From positions 1-64,000 of the forward strand of contig CAYRHN010000002.1 in the NCBI GenBank assembly GCA_964424115.1: DNA of 64,000 nucleotides, read 5' to 3'. The first letter of the stretch is position 1; every line of letters begins with the position of its first letter. Source of the DNA: CAYRHN01 sp964424115 (GTDB lineage Bacteria > Chloroflexota > Anaerolineae > Anaerolineales > Anaerolineaceae). Position numbers and translations under genes: made by a program. Positions 1 through 7,854 of this stretch are shown here, one piece after another. A model generated the notes under the pieces. It was not told the DNA's origin. It saw only the letters and a list, made by a program, of their open reading frames with translations, and searched no databases.

Positions 1-29
1 ACTCAAGAGGCTTCTTTTTTTCAACTACC

Positions 30-62
30 CCTGGAATATAGCCAAACTCCAGGCCATTTTTT
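30..62 (+). terminator. Candidate intrinsic terminator of a gene left of the window
   Basis: A 6-bp stem (CCTGGA at 30-35, TCCAGG at 48-53) is followed on the plus strand by a run of six T at 57-62. The gene it would serve lies outside the window. The stem is short, so this is only a candidate. Confidence 0.4.
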
Positions 63-94
63 GTTGCACTAATAATTTGATCTAAAATTTGATA

Positions 95-841
95 TTAAGG
101 CGCAGACGTAGGATTCGGCACAGGGGTGCTGATCCCACACTGGTTGAGTTCCATGTCGACCTTCATGGTAAGGCGCTGCTTGCCCGCGGCATGCGCTTCT
201 GCCACCGTGCCGGAGTAGATGGTATTATCCTGGGATTCCTGTTGAAGATCCGAGGACGACTGGCAAAGGTGATATACCTCGCCCGACTTGGTCCAGTATA
301 CAAGGTCCTGGCCGGTGTAACCCATGACCACGGAAACCTCAGTGTCGTACTGCTCAACAGATGGCGGGTTGAAAGAGACGCCAAATAGGGTGGCGATGAC
401 CAGCACCACAGCGCCGACGACCCCAGCGATCGTCTTCTGCTGTTTATCCATATCCTTGTTGGTCAGGATCAGGATGATCAGAGGCAGGAAAGCGATGATC
501 GCGATTATCGCGCCGAGCTGGTTTTGGATGAAGAAACGCACAGAGTCTGCCTTGGAGGCCGGATCCAGCACGTTGGCTTTCTTCCATAACAGGCTGCCGA
601 CAACGGCCAGAATACCGATCACGACAATTGCGCCGATCAGCAGCACCATATTGACAGGGGTCTGCTTGAGAACCCAGAAGATGGTGAGCAATTCACCGGC
701 AATGGCCAGCACCCACAATACAACCGCAATGATGCGGAAAGTGGTGGCTTTCTGTTTTGCCTCGGCTGTAGGCTTCCAGGTTGGCTCGGCAGGCTTGCCG
801 GTCGAATCTGATTTGACGCGAACAACATTCTTCTTTGGCAT
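95..841 (-). CDS. Integral membrane protein of unknown function
   Basis: 248 aa. The start at 841 is chosen over an upstream in-frame ATG because AGGAGGAG lies just before it and the protein then begins MPKKNVVRVKSD. A charged N-terminal tail (about residues 1-35) precedes about four hydrophobic segments (roughly 36-58, 62-85, 105-125, 135-155). A C-terminal soluble domain of about 90 residues follows, with two Cys (HLCQ and NQCG) and a Pro-rich end. The C-terminal domain, with its YWTKSG..YHLC and DNTIYSG motifs, resembles hypothetical membrane proteins I remember from actinobacteria and Chloroflexi, but no function is known to me. It stands alone: the nearest minus-strand sequence upstream is a gene remnant. 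Confidence 0.75.
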   Translation of the reverse strand: MPKKNVVRVKSDSTGKPAEPTWKPTAEAKQKATTFRIIAVVLWVLAIAGELLTIFWVLKQTPVNMVLLIGAIVVIGILAVVGSLLWKKANVLDPASKADSVRFFIQNQLGAIIAIIAFLPLIILILTNKDMDKQQKTIAGVVGAVVLVIATLFGVSFNPPSVEQYDTEVSVVMGYTGQDLVYWTKSGEVYHLCQSSSDLQQESQDNTIYSGTVAEAHAAGKQRLTMKVDMELNQCGISTPVPNPTSAP

Positions 842-974
842 ACATCTCCTCCTAGTTGGACTTTCAATTAAAGTGTGGTATGAGATAAGGTCTTGCAAGA
901 CATTCAGCCGGGAGCAGCTGAATTGTAGATATAAATGATTATAGCACAAAAATAATTTTGCTCTATAAACATAC

Positions 975-999
975 CAGGGCGGCTGGTTTAGCCGCCCTG
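975..999. terminator. GC-rich hairpin upstream of the membrane protein gene
   Basis: A perfect 10-bp inverted repeat (CAGGGCGGCT at 975-984, AGCCGCCCTG at 990-999) with a 5-nt loop. It lies just beyond the stop of the minus-strand gene remnant ending at 1015, so it could be that gene's terminator. The following minus-strand tail is T-rich but not a clean T run. Confidence 0.45.
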
Positions 1000-1014
1000 A
1001 TCGTATTTATCCCG

Positions 1015-1180
1015 TTAGTTAGAAAGCACTTGTGCAAAATCAGCCGGAGTGATGCCCGGCGATTCCACATGGTGTTCTTCATAAAAACTCGCCACAGCCT
1101 GGATGACAAGTTCGGCCTGGGCGGGATTGATGGTGGTGGGCGCGAAAAGAATCCGGCCCTCTCGCCTGGGGGTTCCCAGT
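1015..1180 (-). pseudogene. C-terminal remnant of an unidentified gene
   Basis: The minus strand reads open to a TAA at 1015-1017 and gives a protein-like tail of about 47 residues with balanced composition (ILFAPTTINPAQAE, then VIQAVASFYEEH, ending QVLSN). Just upstream a different frame gives another protein-like stretch (VPFPVALSRPVYWEPPGE), so the gene seems frameshifted as well as truncated. There is no start codon or ribosome site. I do not recognise the family. The hairpin at 975-999 sits where its terminator would be. Confidence 0.3.
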
Positions 1181-1285
1181 AGACAGGGCGGGAAAGGGCT
1201 ACAGGAAAGGGAACATGCTTTTTGGTAAGACGTGTAGAATTAAGATGTTAGAGAGTAGGACCGAGTGCTCACACGAGGAGAACCA

Positions 1286-1630
1286 ATGAAACACTGTCTC
1301 ACCACCACCCGCGATTCTGTGGTATACGAGAGTGGGGGACGCAAAATCTTTGGGGTCATCCATGCGGGCGTGAAACAATTGCATCCTATTGACAATTTGG
1401 CGCATGCCAGCGGCCCCGTGGCTTACATATATGGCACCAAAGACCCCGTGTTCGGTGTCGGTTCGACTGCTCTTGAAGATTTGACGAAACGCTTGAACAC
1501 AGCTAATGTTCCACTTGAGGTAATTCCCATTGTTGATGGCAACCATGTCTTCATGGCCCCCGCATTGCAGCGGCTGGTGCTTGACGCGACAGTCGCGTGG
1601 ATCCAGCGGACGTCGCTGGTACAAATATAA
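1286..1630 (+). pseudogene. Truncated alpha/beta hydrolase (C-terminal part)
   Basis: 114 aa from the ATG at 1286, preceded by GAGGAGAACCA. The last 65 residues match the C-terminal end of alpha/beta hydrolases of the dienelactone hydrolase/lysophospholipase kind: a strand then YGTKDP, carrying the acid Asp, and later VDGNHVF, carrying the catalytic His. The nucleophile Ser elbow (GxSxG) and the whole N-terminal half of the fold are absent, so activity is unlikely. The first 40 residues look like unrelated or scrambled sequence placed behind a good ribosome site. The stop lies only 11 bases before an attC-like site, the usual spacing for an integron cassette gene, so this may be a decayed cassette rather than a simple deletion. 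Confidence 0.55.
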
Positions 1631-1641
1631 TGATGGTTGCC

Positions 1642-1766
1642 GCCTAATAACCGCTTCCGTCTGACCGCCTTCGGCGCGGATGCGCGCGCACTGTGAGGCA
1701 GCATAAGCTCCGGTTTCGAAAAGCTGCTGTGCCAGAGGCGGCGGCAGGTGAAGTAGAACGTTAGGC
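1642..1766 (+). other. attC-like integron recombination site
   Basis: A 125-bp imperfect palindrome. It opens with GCCTAAT (1642-1648; consensus RYYYAAC, one mismatch) and closes with GTTAGGC (1760-1766; perfect GTTRRRY). Inner arms CTTCCGTCTGACCGCC and GGCGGCAGGTGAAG pair imperfectly, and an inner hairpin (GGCAGCATAAGCT against AGCTGCTGTGCC) closes the fold. It sits between the stop of one plus-strand gene (1630) and the start of the next (1808). No second site follows the methyltransferase and no integron integrase is present, so it may be a relic or a lone cassette junction. Confidence 0.45.
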
Positions 1767-1807
1767 AGTGACCGAACCTATTCACACCTGAAAGGAGACT
1801 TTCCACA

Positions 1808-2554
1808 ATGGATATTCCGCGAATATTCAACATCACTGAGAGCGCTCACCGTATCCACAACCCGTTCACGCCCGAAAAGCTTGCCACCCTTGGCGCGGCG
1901 CTGCGTCTGGAATCGGGAGCCCTGGTGCTCGACCTCGGCAGCGGTTCGGGGGAGATGCTGTGCACCTGGGCGCGCGATCACGGCATCATCGGCATCGGCG
2001 TCGACATGAGCCAGTTGTTCAGCGAGCAAGCGAGACTCCGCGCTGAAGAACTCGGCGTCGCCGGACAAGTCAGGTTCATCCATGGCGACGCGGCGGGCTA
2101 TGTCGCAGAGGAGAAGGTCAGCGTGGCAGCCTGTGTCGGCGCCACCTGGATCGGCGGGGGAGTCGCCGGCACGATCGAGCTTCTGGCGCGCAGCCTGCGC
2201 ACCGGAGGGATCATCCTCATCGGCGAGCCCTACTGGCGGCAGTTACCGCCGACGGAAGATGTTGCCAGGGGGTGCCTTGCCCACGCGATCTCCGACTTCC
2301 TCCTGCTTCCGGACCTTCTCGCATCTTTCGGCCGCCTTGGCTACGACGTCGTTGAAATGGTCCTGGCTGACCAGGACGACTGGGACAGATACGAGGCGGC
2401 CAAATGGCTCACCATGCGCCGATGGCTTGAAGCCAATCCCGGTGACGAGTTCGCGAAAGAGGTTCGAGCCGAACTGACCTCCGAACCCCAGCGCTACGCC
2501 ACTTACACACGTGAATACCTGGGCTGGGGAGTGTTCGCGCTAATGCCCAGGTGA
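1808..2554 (+). CDS. Class I SAM-dependent methyltransferase
   Basis: 248 aa, ATG preceded by AAAGGAGAC. Rossmann-fold methyltransferase: motif I is LDLGSGSGEMLC at about residues 38-49, followed by an acidic residue at the end of strand 2 (GVDMS), a GDAAGY segment at about 95-100 for adenine binding, and a CVGATWIGGG strand 4. The substrate is not evident; the C-terminal half (LADQDDWDRYEAAKW) resembles small-molecule or arsenite/UbiE-like methyltransferases of soil bacteria. If the upstream attC-like site is real, recombination at its G/TT would make this the first gene of a cassette starting at about 1761. Its GC content is higher than that of the following HXXEE gene. Confidence 0.85.
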   Translation: MDIPRIFNITESAHRIHNPFTPEKLATLGAALRLESGALVLDLGSGSGEMLCTWARDHGIIGIGVDMSQLFSEQARLRAEELGVAGQVRFIHGDAAGYVAEEKVSVAACVGATWIGGGVAGTIELLARSLRTGGIILIGEPYWRQLPPTEDVARGCLAHAISDFLLLPDLLASFGRLGYDVVEMVLADQDDWDRYEAAKWLTMRRWLEANPGDEFAKEVRAELTSEPQRYATYTREYLGWGVFALMPR

Positions 2555-2621
2555 TGCGTTGGCGAAGGCCGAGATTTGATCACGCATGAATTCATTGCTT
2601 GTGGTCTGGGAGGAACCTATC

Positions 2622-3074
2622 ATGATGTCACCACTATCCTTTAATGAAAGGAAAAGCCTGCTCCAATGGTGGCTCCTATTGTTCGTTGTATTTGTGATCC
2701 ACAACCTTGAAGAGATCCTGTTTGATATGTATGGATGGGAAATGACACATCGCCTACCCAGTTGGATGGAAGCAGGTCGCGAACTCCATACTGCAATCCA
2801 GTTAACCCCTTTAAGATTTTCCGCGATCATTCTCGTCATCTGCCTTGTGATCAGTGGTCTGGCATTCCTTCTTCGAAATCATCCCCAGGCTTCAAGATAT
2901 TGGATGATGATCTTTGTTTTGATTATGCTAGGGGTTTACATGGGACACGTGGTCACCAGTTTATACGCCGGTTCACCTCAACCAGGCGTTTATTCTGCGG
3001 TGCTACAAGGTGTGCCCGTTTATGGCTTTGTGCTCTACCATCTATGGCGAACGCCAGCAAACAAACGTGGCTAG
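2622..3074 (+). CDS. HXXEE-domain membrane protein
   Basis: 150 aa from the ATG at 2622, chosen because GGGAGG lies 8 bases upstream; an in-frame ATG at 2586 has no ribosome site. The first hydrophobic segment carries HNLEE, the signature of the HXXEE family, a group of small multi-helix membrane proteins of unknown function. Further hydrophobic segments follow at about residues 62-82, 92-112 and 118-135. An RLPSW stretch between the first two is also family-like. It is a single gene about 30 bases downstream of the methyltransferase and may be co-transcribed with it. It ends just before the tRNA-fragment repeats that open the mobile region. Confidence 0.75.
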   Translation: MMSPLSFNERKSLLQWWLLLFVVFVIHNLEEILFDMYGWEMTHRLPSWMEAGRELHTAIQLTPLRFSAIILVICLVISGLAFLLRNHPQASRYWMMIFVLIMLGVYMGHVVTSLYAGSPQPGVYSAVLQGVPVYGFVLYHLWRTPANKRG

Positions 3075-3152
3075 ATGTGCTTTGCTGAGGGTTAGTAATC
3101 TGATTACTTGAACCCAACAAAAAAAGGCCTCGCGGCCGTTGTGGGATTTTTG

Positions 3153-3172
3153 TGACCGACCAGGGACTTGAA
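3153..3172 (-). repeat. Short copy of a tRNA 3' end
   Basis: A 20-bp match to the acceptor and half of the T arm of the tRNA-Lys fragment at 3238-3279, again followed on the minus strand by a GGCC-TCGC-GGCC hairpin and T run (3118-3134). It diverges abruptly inside the T loop, so it is a truncated third att-like copy. Confidence 0.55.
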
Positions 3173-3237
3173 TACCATCCCCGTAGGGGGCCCTGAATCC
3201 AACAAGAAACGGCCTCGCGGCCGTTGTGGGATTTTTG

Positions 3238-3279
3238 TGACCGACCAGGGACTTGAACCCTGAACCCATTGATTAAGAG
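3238..3279 (-). other. tRNA-Lys(CTT) 3' half, att-like site of unit I
   Basis: On the minus strand this reads as a tRNA from the anticodon loop to the discriminator base: loop CTCTTAA, anticodon-stem 3' strand TCAAT, 5-nt variable loop, T arm CAGGG-TTCAAGT-CCCTG, acceptor strand GTCGGTC and A. No CCA is encoded. The matching 5' half is absent. A terminator-like hairpin (AACGGCC-TCGC-GGCCGTT) follows it on the minus strand, as after a real tRNA gene. Displaced tRNA 3' halves of this extent are typical att sites of tyrosine-recombinase elements. The same sequence recurs at 11887-11928 in the same direction. Confidence 0.7.
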
Positions 3280-3330
3280 GGAAAATATCGATAGTACAGG
3301 AGGTGCAAAGAGACCAATATAGACGTTATA

Positions 3331-3411
3331 CCCCCATATATGGGGGGTGGGTTGTGCGTTGTGTACACTAAATACAGGGGGTACCAATTCAATTGCACAC
3401 ATATTGCACAC
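3331..3411 (+). promoter_or_regulatory. Candidate parC centromere/operator, copy 1
   Basis: Between the tRNA fragment and parM lie a 16-bp palindrome (CCCCC-ATATAT-GGGGG, 3331-3346) and two direct repeats of ATTGCACAC (3392-3400 and 3403-3411). The same arrangement is conserved upstream of the second parM at 11980-12060 although surrounding bases differ. Repeats upstream of a parM/parR pair are where ParR binds in type II partition systems, so a centromere/operator role is inferred. Confidence 0.5.
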
Positions 3412-3599
3412 ATTTTCAAGAAACACAGCACGGCATATTTAGGGGTCTGGCTTCTGTCATATTGAGACCAACAATCTCACCGCGAAGAAACAAAGTAGCG
3501 AAGATAGACAAAGGAATTAGGGATTTCAACCTGATCCTTCCCTTTGCATTTTTCGCGCCTTCGCGGTGAAAATTTCTTTTCTCTCAAAGGAGCATGATC

Positions 3600-4607
3600 A
3601 TGATTTCTGTTGTTGCATTGGATCCCGGCTACGGGAACACCAAAATTTGTTTGACCGACCCAACTGGACAGGGGATGAAGAGCGTGCTGCTGCAATCTGC
3701 GGTAGCACGCGGGCGCAGCTTTGGCATGGCCGGCATCGGCATGCGCCTGGCGCAGCAGGCCACCCAGGTGCGCTTTGATGGCTATGACCTGCTGGTTGGC
3801 CCGGGCGCCTGGAACTGGAACACCCCGGAGAACAACCTGGACTATACCGCACTGACCTCTCCTGGCCGGCAGGGTCTGTTCTACGCGGCCCTGGCCGAAG
3901 CACTGCCGCCCGGCGCTTACGAGATCGGGCAGCTGGTGGTTGGCCTGCCGGTGCCATTGCTGCAAGACGAGATTCAGGCGGGCGGGGTGATGACCTCGCT
4001 CAAGGCTTACAAAGGCAGCCACCACTTCTGGGTGGGGGAGGGCGAATACAGGCTCGAAATTGAGCGCCTGAAAGTGCTGCCGCAGCCGGTCGGCGCGTAT
4101 GCGGACTGGCTGATCGATGAAGAACTTCACTTTCGTATAGGCAACACAAAGGCTGAGATCGGAGTGCTGGACCTGGGCCAGAACACGCTCGACCTGTATG
4201 CGCTGCAGGGTGGCAAGGTCACTCCGCGCTTTGTGGGCGGAGGCAAACTGGGCGTGCGCCGGCTGCTGGATCTGATGGATGGCAGCCTGGCCGGGCGGGA
4301 TGCGGTGGAAATTGACGCCGAACTGCGCTCTGGGCGGCGCAAGCCCTCCCAGAGTCACCTGCAATCCTGGCTGGGTGAGGTGATGGGCGCCATCGAGCGC
4401 GTTTGGCCCAACCTGCGCCGTTTCACCGCCATCATCCCCGGTGGCGGGGGCAGCCTGCTGCTGGGCGATCTGCTGCGCGGGGCGCTGGCCTTGCATGGTG
4501 CGGCGGTCTACTGGCCAACTGATCCGGTGCAGACCAACGCAATTGGTTTATGGAAATATGCATCTGCTTTGCAGCGCAAGGAAGGAGACAATCATGGCAG
4601 CCATTAA
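3600..4607 (+). CDS. ParM/StbA-like actin-type partition ATPase, copy 1
   Basis: 335 aa. The ATG at 3600 is preferred to the one at 3594 because it keeps AAAGGAG at normal spacing and matches the start of the copy at 12244. Actin-superfamily signs: N-terminal phosphate-1 loop VVALDPGYGNTK (residues 3-14), a second phosphate loop ILDLGQNTLDLY-like (here GVLDLGQNTLDLY, about 183-195) and an adenosine-binding IIPGGGGSLLLGD near 280-292. ParM-like proteins polymerise to push DNA copies apart. The gene overlaps the next small gene by 14 bases, the usual parM-parR coupling, and candidate centromere repeats lie upstream. On a chromosomal island this implies a plasmid-like stage of the element. Alternative: another actin-like protein without a segregation role. 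Confidence 0.8.
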   Translation: MISVVALDPGYGNTKICLTDPTGQGMKSVLLQSAVARGRSFGMAGIGMRLAQQATQVRFDGYDLLVGPGAWNWNTPENNLDYTALTSPGRQGLFYAALAEALPPGAYEIGQLVVGLPVPLLQDEIQAGGVMTSLKAYKGSHHFWVGEGEYRLEIERLKVLPQPVGAYADWLIDEELHFRIGNTKAEIGVLDLGQNTLDLYALQGGKVTPRFVGGGKLGVRRLLDLMDGSLAGRDAVEIDAELRSGRRKPSQSHLQSWLGEVMGAIERVWPNLRRFTAIIPGGGGSLLLGDLLRGALALHGAAVYWPTDPVQTNAIGLWKYASALQRKEGDNHGSH

Positions 4608-4812
4608 ATTCCCCGATGGAACGGTCAGCGTGCTGGTGCATCTGACGCTCAAGCCGGGGCGGGATGACGCCCTGATCGACCTGGTGCTCAGCGCGCCGCA
4701 CCGCAGCCTGGCGCCGCTGGTGCGCGAGGCGATGCGCAGCGGGGTGCTGCATGGTCAGGATTCCGGCGTGGATGAGGAGTTTGACCTGCCGGATCTATCG
4801 CTGGAACTGTGA
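4594..4812 (+). CDS. Small ParR-like DNA-binding partner, copy 1
   Basis: 72 aa, too short for many gene callers. ATG at 4594 preceded by AAGGAGAC; it overlaps the end of parM by 14 bases. The pattern strand (VSVLVHLTLKP), helix (DDALIDLVLSA), turn, helix (HRSLAPLVREAMRSG) fits a ribbon-helix-helix fold, and the tail is acidic (DEEFDLPDLSLEL). By position and fold it is the likely ParR/StbB adaptor that binds the upstream repeats and caps the ParM filament, and it probably represses the operon. Most ParR proteins are somewhat longer (about 100 aa), so this is a minimal form. An inverted repeat terminator follows directly. Confidence 0.65.
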   Translation: MAAIKFPDGTVSVLVHLTLKPGRDDALIDLVLSAPHRSLAPLVREAMRSGVLHGQDSGVDEEFDLPDLSLEL

Positions 4813-4824
4813 GGTAACGCAGAG

Positions 4825-4853
4825 GGGAGGCAGTCACAAGGGGGCTGCCTCCC
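4825..4853. terminator. Terminator after parM-parR copy 1
   Basis: A perfect 9-bp stem (GGGAGGCAG at 4825-4833, CTGCCTCCC at 4845-4853) with a T-rich plus-strand tail. It lies between two convergent genes and probably serves both. It is conserved after the second parR and after the truncated third copy. Confidence 0.7.
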
Positions 4854-4874
4854 TATTTATTCCGGAAATTGGGA

Positions 4875-6098
4875 TTACAAGAAATTCACCGGAATTACTT
4901 TGTCCTCGCCCTTCAAAGTGATGAGATGGTCATACATGCAGACCACCCCGCCGCTGCCGCGAACAATATTTGGAATTTTATCCAGGAGGTCAAAGACGCT
5001 TACGTCTTCGCGTCTGGGATTTGCATGCTTTTTAACCTCTACAGGATGAAGCGTGTTACCAACCTGAATGAGAAGATCGATTTCGCGCTGGTCCTTATCC
5101 CGGTAAAAATACAGCGGCGGCTCGATCACTCCGGCGTTGTAATAGCTCTTGTAAATCTCCGCGATGACAAAATTCTCAAAGAAGGCGCCAGCCTGCGCTC
5201 CCGCTTGCAGGATTTCCGGAGTTGGCCAGCGGGTCAGGTAGGCTGCCAGCCCGGTATCCATGAAGTAGATTTTGGGGGTCTTGATGGTTCTTTTGGTGAT
5301 GTTGTTGTAGTAGGGCTGCAACAGGCAGATGACATTCGAGGTCTGCAAGATTGAAAGCCAGCGGCTGGCTGTGGGTTGACTGATGCCAATATCTCTGGAA
5401 ATAGCTGCAAAGTTAACCAGCTGCCCAATCGATGCTGCCATAGCGGTCATGAATTGATAGAATTTCAATTCATCTCCTACCTGGGTGAGATCGCGCACAT
5501 CTCTTTCGATGTAGGTTTTGGTGTAAGATGCATAATACGCCTGCCAATCGGTCTGCGGGTCAGCCACAAGCGCCGGCATACCGCCACGGTGAATCCGCTG
5601 CCAGATATCCGCATAGGGGACTTCCTTCAAATCCTCCTTACGTTCTGTGAAATAACTTATTTCAGGGACGAAGGGTTTGTTGTATCTCACACCGCCTATC
5701 TCGCGTAAAGACAGCCCGGGTAGATTGAGAATCCCAATTCTGCCGGCCAATGATTCGCTGATGTTTTTCATCATCCTGAATTGTTGAGAACCGGAAAGGA
5801 AGAATTGTCCTTTTTTCTGCTCCGCATCGATGTGCATCTTGATATAGGGGAACAAATTCGGCGCATACTGAATTTCGTCTACAAATACAGGCGGTGGAAA
5901 ATCTTTGAAGAATGTTCCAGATTCGTTCAGGGCAGCCTGGAGTCGAATGGGGTCATCCAAAGTGACATAGGCGCAGTCAGAGGCAACTGCTTTGAGCATG
6001 GTTGTTTTTCCAACCTGTCTTGAGCCGGTGACCAGGACGGCGCCAAACATCCTGGCATAGCGATTAACCGTATCTTCCATGTGTCGTTTGATATACAT
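4875..6098 (-). CDS. AAA ATPase with DUF4143 domain, copy 1
   Basis: 407 aa. Start at 6098 (MYIKRHMEDTV) chosen because GGAG lies 8 bases upstream; an earlier in-frame ATG at 6131 has none. N-terminal P-loop domain: Walker A GSRQVGKTT at about residues 26-34, Walker B PVFVDEIQYAP at about 79-89, then a GSQQF sensor segment at about 103. The C-terminal half holds a small winged-helix (ISQPTASRWLSIL) and the DUF4143 nuclease-like region with DKDQREIDLLI and HPVEVKK, an ED..EVK arrangement like that of PD-(D/E)XK folds. Such ATPases are widespread in bacterial and archaeal mobile regions with no settled role. The second family member, at 59629-60861, is diverged. Confidence 0.85.
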   Translation of the reverse strand: MYIKRHMEDTVNRYARMFGAVLVTGSRQVGKTTMLKAVASDCAYVTLDDPIRLQAALNESGTFFKDFPPPVFVDEIQYAPNLFPYIKMHIDAEQKKGQFFLSGSQQFRMMKNISESLAGRIGILNLPGLSLREIGGVRYNKPFVPEISYFTERKEDLKEVPYADIWQRIHRGGMPALVADPQTDWQAYYASYTKTYIERDVRDLTQVGDELKFYQFMTAMAASIGQLVNFAAISRDIGISQPTASRWLSILQTSNVICLLQPYYNNITKRTIKTPKIYFMDTGLAAYLTRWPTPEILQAGAQAGAFFENFVIAEIYKSYYNAGVIEPPLYFYRDKDQREIDLLIQVGNTLHPVEVKKHANPRREDVSVFDLLDKIPNIVRGSGGVVCMYDHLITLKGEDKVIPVNFL

Positions 6099-6212
6099 GG
6101 CGTCAACTCCTTCGTCCAATATAACATCCAATATTATTATAGACGAAATCCAACCGTGCGCAATAGACCAGTTTGTTATGTGTTTGTCTACAGAATGATC
6201 CCTGAAACCGGA

Positions 6213-6466
6213 TTATTTGACAGAGGGAGGGTCTCCATAGACCTTACGGGCCAGATCCTCGCCAAGTAAAATATTTGCCAGGCGGCGGCGAATTTCCTCT
6301 TCACTGGCACCTGCATAACGGCTGCGTAACCCTGCCAAAGCAAGTTCCCGGGTTGAATTATTCATGCTCACCATGATTTCCTGTTTGCGCCAGCCAGGGA
6401 TTTGCGAAGGAGATCAACCTGAAGGGCCTCCATTTCTGGATGGGTATCGGAATAATATCCGGGCAT
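6213..6466 (-). pseudogene. Frameshifted small conserved protein gene
   Basis: Reading the minus strand from ATG at 6466 gives MPGYYSDTHPEMEALQVDLL and on to LRKSL, then a stop. One frame over, the sequence continues as WRKQEIMVSMNNSTRELALA and ends ...ARKVYGDPP at 6213. Joined across one indel near 6385-6400 it forms an 84-residue protein of a kind common in Chloroflexota and cyanobacteria (a helical protein with R(S)RYAGASEEEIRRRLA). I know of no function. A second, 5'-truncated copy is at 22665-22766 and a scrap at 8423-8466. A sequencing error at the indel cannot be excluded. Confidence 0.55.
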
Positions 6467-6545
6467 GGTTAGGATTTTAGCACATCAATGTTGACACAGG
6501 TCATATACATCCAAACAATCCTTCTTATCAACCGCTGTCTTGAAA

Positions 6546-7721
6546 TCAGTCTTCCAGATCATCCAACGAGAATACTTCCGGATCGACCTTGCCGTCCGTT
6601 ATGGCTTTGGTAATTAACGGGATTGCTTTGGGCACCTCAAGATTGGTCAATACAAAAACCAGGTGGCCATTGAACTCAGCCTCCTGGGCTGATGTGTTTT
6701 GCAGGAGGCCAAACCAGGCTTGCGTAATCGCGGCACGTTGGGCGGGGTAGCGCTTGTAGAATTCTTGCGTGCCGGCCAGCAAGACCAGGCGGCGATTGAG
6801 GCTGTAGGCAGCCTTTTGAAGCTCAGGGAATAGGGCTGTGTGGAAGGTCTCCCCAAAATCAGCCCAAAGCGCCGGCAGGCGGTGCGAGAGCCAATCATTG
6901 GGATCATCAGCTAAAACTGCCAGGTCGGAACCGGCCTGCTGGGAGTGTAACAGATCCAGGATACGCAGGGCATAAGCTGGCGCCCAGGCGGCTGGCAGGC
7001 CAGGCCATTCTTGCAGCAGCCCGGGATCCACGACCACGCGCGCCAGATCTTTTTCGTGGGGCTGCCAGGCTTTGATGTCGCCAATTCGCGGACGCAGCGC
7101 TTTTTCATCGAGATCGATGCCCCAGGTCAGGATTTTGTGAACCGGGGAGGGATACTCACCAGCTTCGGGCGATGCAAAGTCGGCGGGACGGGGTGGCGTC
7201 TCAGGCGGATAAATTCCCTCGCGCAGTTCTGCATTCGCGATCAACACATCTGCCAGTTCCCGTTCGCGCCGGTTGGCTCTCAAAGGGATCGGCGCTGTCA
7301 TCCGCTCCAGGCTTTCCATTCCGTATTGGCCGGCCAGATCTTGCTGTTCCGAGCGAGAAAGAAAACGGCGGTTCCCACCGAAGCGGGCAAACGCGCGCCG
7401 GTACTCGTTGTACAACCAGGAATCCTCAGTCAACATATCCGGACGTTCACGCGATCTGGACATGCAGAGCATGATTGCCAGCCCATCTTCCTGGCCGATG
7501 CTGTTATAAAATTCACGCGCCCGGTGCTGCTGGTCTTTAGCAGCAGCGGAGAACATTTCTTCAATTGCTTCAGCCATCGCATCAATGCGCTGGAAGAACC
7601 GGGCCTCCCGTTGGGCTGGCGGAGGGTAGTCGTGCCCGGAAGCCATTGCTCGCAGGGTTTCTATCACCAGATCGGAATCTGGCTTTGCTGTTTTGGCTGA
7701 AGAAGAAGATTTGTGCGGCAT
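6546..7721 (-). CDS. Conserved 391-aa protein of unknown function, copy 1
   Basis: 391 aa, start MPHKSSSSAKTAKPDS preceded by GAGAGGAAATTAT. The protein is soluble, mostly helical and rich in Trp and Pro. Charged N-terminal tail to about residue 20, then helices with YPPPAQREARFFQRIDAM, and an acidic C-terminus (VFSLDDLED). I see no P-loop, no nuclease motif and no membrane segment. The second copy at 23008-24183 is full length and differs only by scattered substitutions, so both are probably under selection. Both are transcribed away from a yefM-yoeB pair and share the intergenic region with it. The conserved neighbourhood (parR side, this gene, TA pair, metallophosphoesterase) suggests a role in the mobile element's own life, not in the cargo. 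Confidence 0.75.
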   Translation of the reverse strand: MPHKSSSSAKTAKPDSDLVIETLRAMASGHDYPPPAQREARFFQRIDAMAEAIEEMFSAAAKDQQHRAREFYNSIGQEDGLAIMLCMSRSRERPDMLTEDSWLYNEYRRAFARFGGNRRFLSRSEQQDLAGQYGMESLERMTAPIPLRANRRERELADVLIANAELREGIYPPETPPRPADFASPEAGEYPSPVHKILTWGIDLDEKALRPRIGDIKAWQPHEKDLARVVVDPGLLQEWPGLPAAWAPAYALRILDLLHSQQAGSDLAVLADDPNDWLSHRLPALWADFGETFHTALFPELQKAAYSLNRRLVLLAGTQEFYKRYPAQRAAITQAWFGLLQNTSAQEAEFNGHLVFVLTNLEVPKAIPLITKAITDGKVDPEVFSLDDLED

Positions 7722-7800
7722 ATAATTTCCTCTCGTGGTTTGTGCTTGTATTTTAGCAGATTGCAGACTAATTAAAACAAGAAATCTGGTTGGGTGTGTC

Positions 7801-7841
7801 TTGACAAATTAGCCAATTTACTGTACAGTAATGCTGTACAG
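7801..7841 (+). promoter_or_regulatory. Promoter and operator of yefM-yoeB copy 1
   Basis: TTGACA (7801-7806), 17-bp spacer, TACAGT (7824-7829). The palindrome CTGTACAG occurs at 7821-7828, on the -10, and again at 7834-7841. Paired palindromes over the promoter are where YefM-type antitoxins bind for autoregulation. The same layout is kept in copy 2 at 24263-24303. Confidence 0.75.
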
Positions 7842-7854
7842 AATGGAGCATGAG

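Noticed and set aside
958..1182. A plus-strand gene at 958-1182
   Set aside because: No ribosome site, it starts inside a hairpin, and the opposite strand gives a more protein-like remnant.
2555..2621. A second attC site closing the methyltransferase cassette
   Set aside because: A GTTGGCG lies at about 2559, but the last base breaks GTTRRRY and no paired opening box or palindrome is present.
3238..3279. A functional tRNA gene
   Set aside because: The 5' half (acceptor 5' strand, D arm, anticodon-stem 5' strand) is absent here and at 11887; only the anticodon loop onward is tRNA-like.
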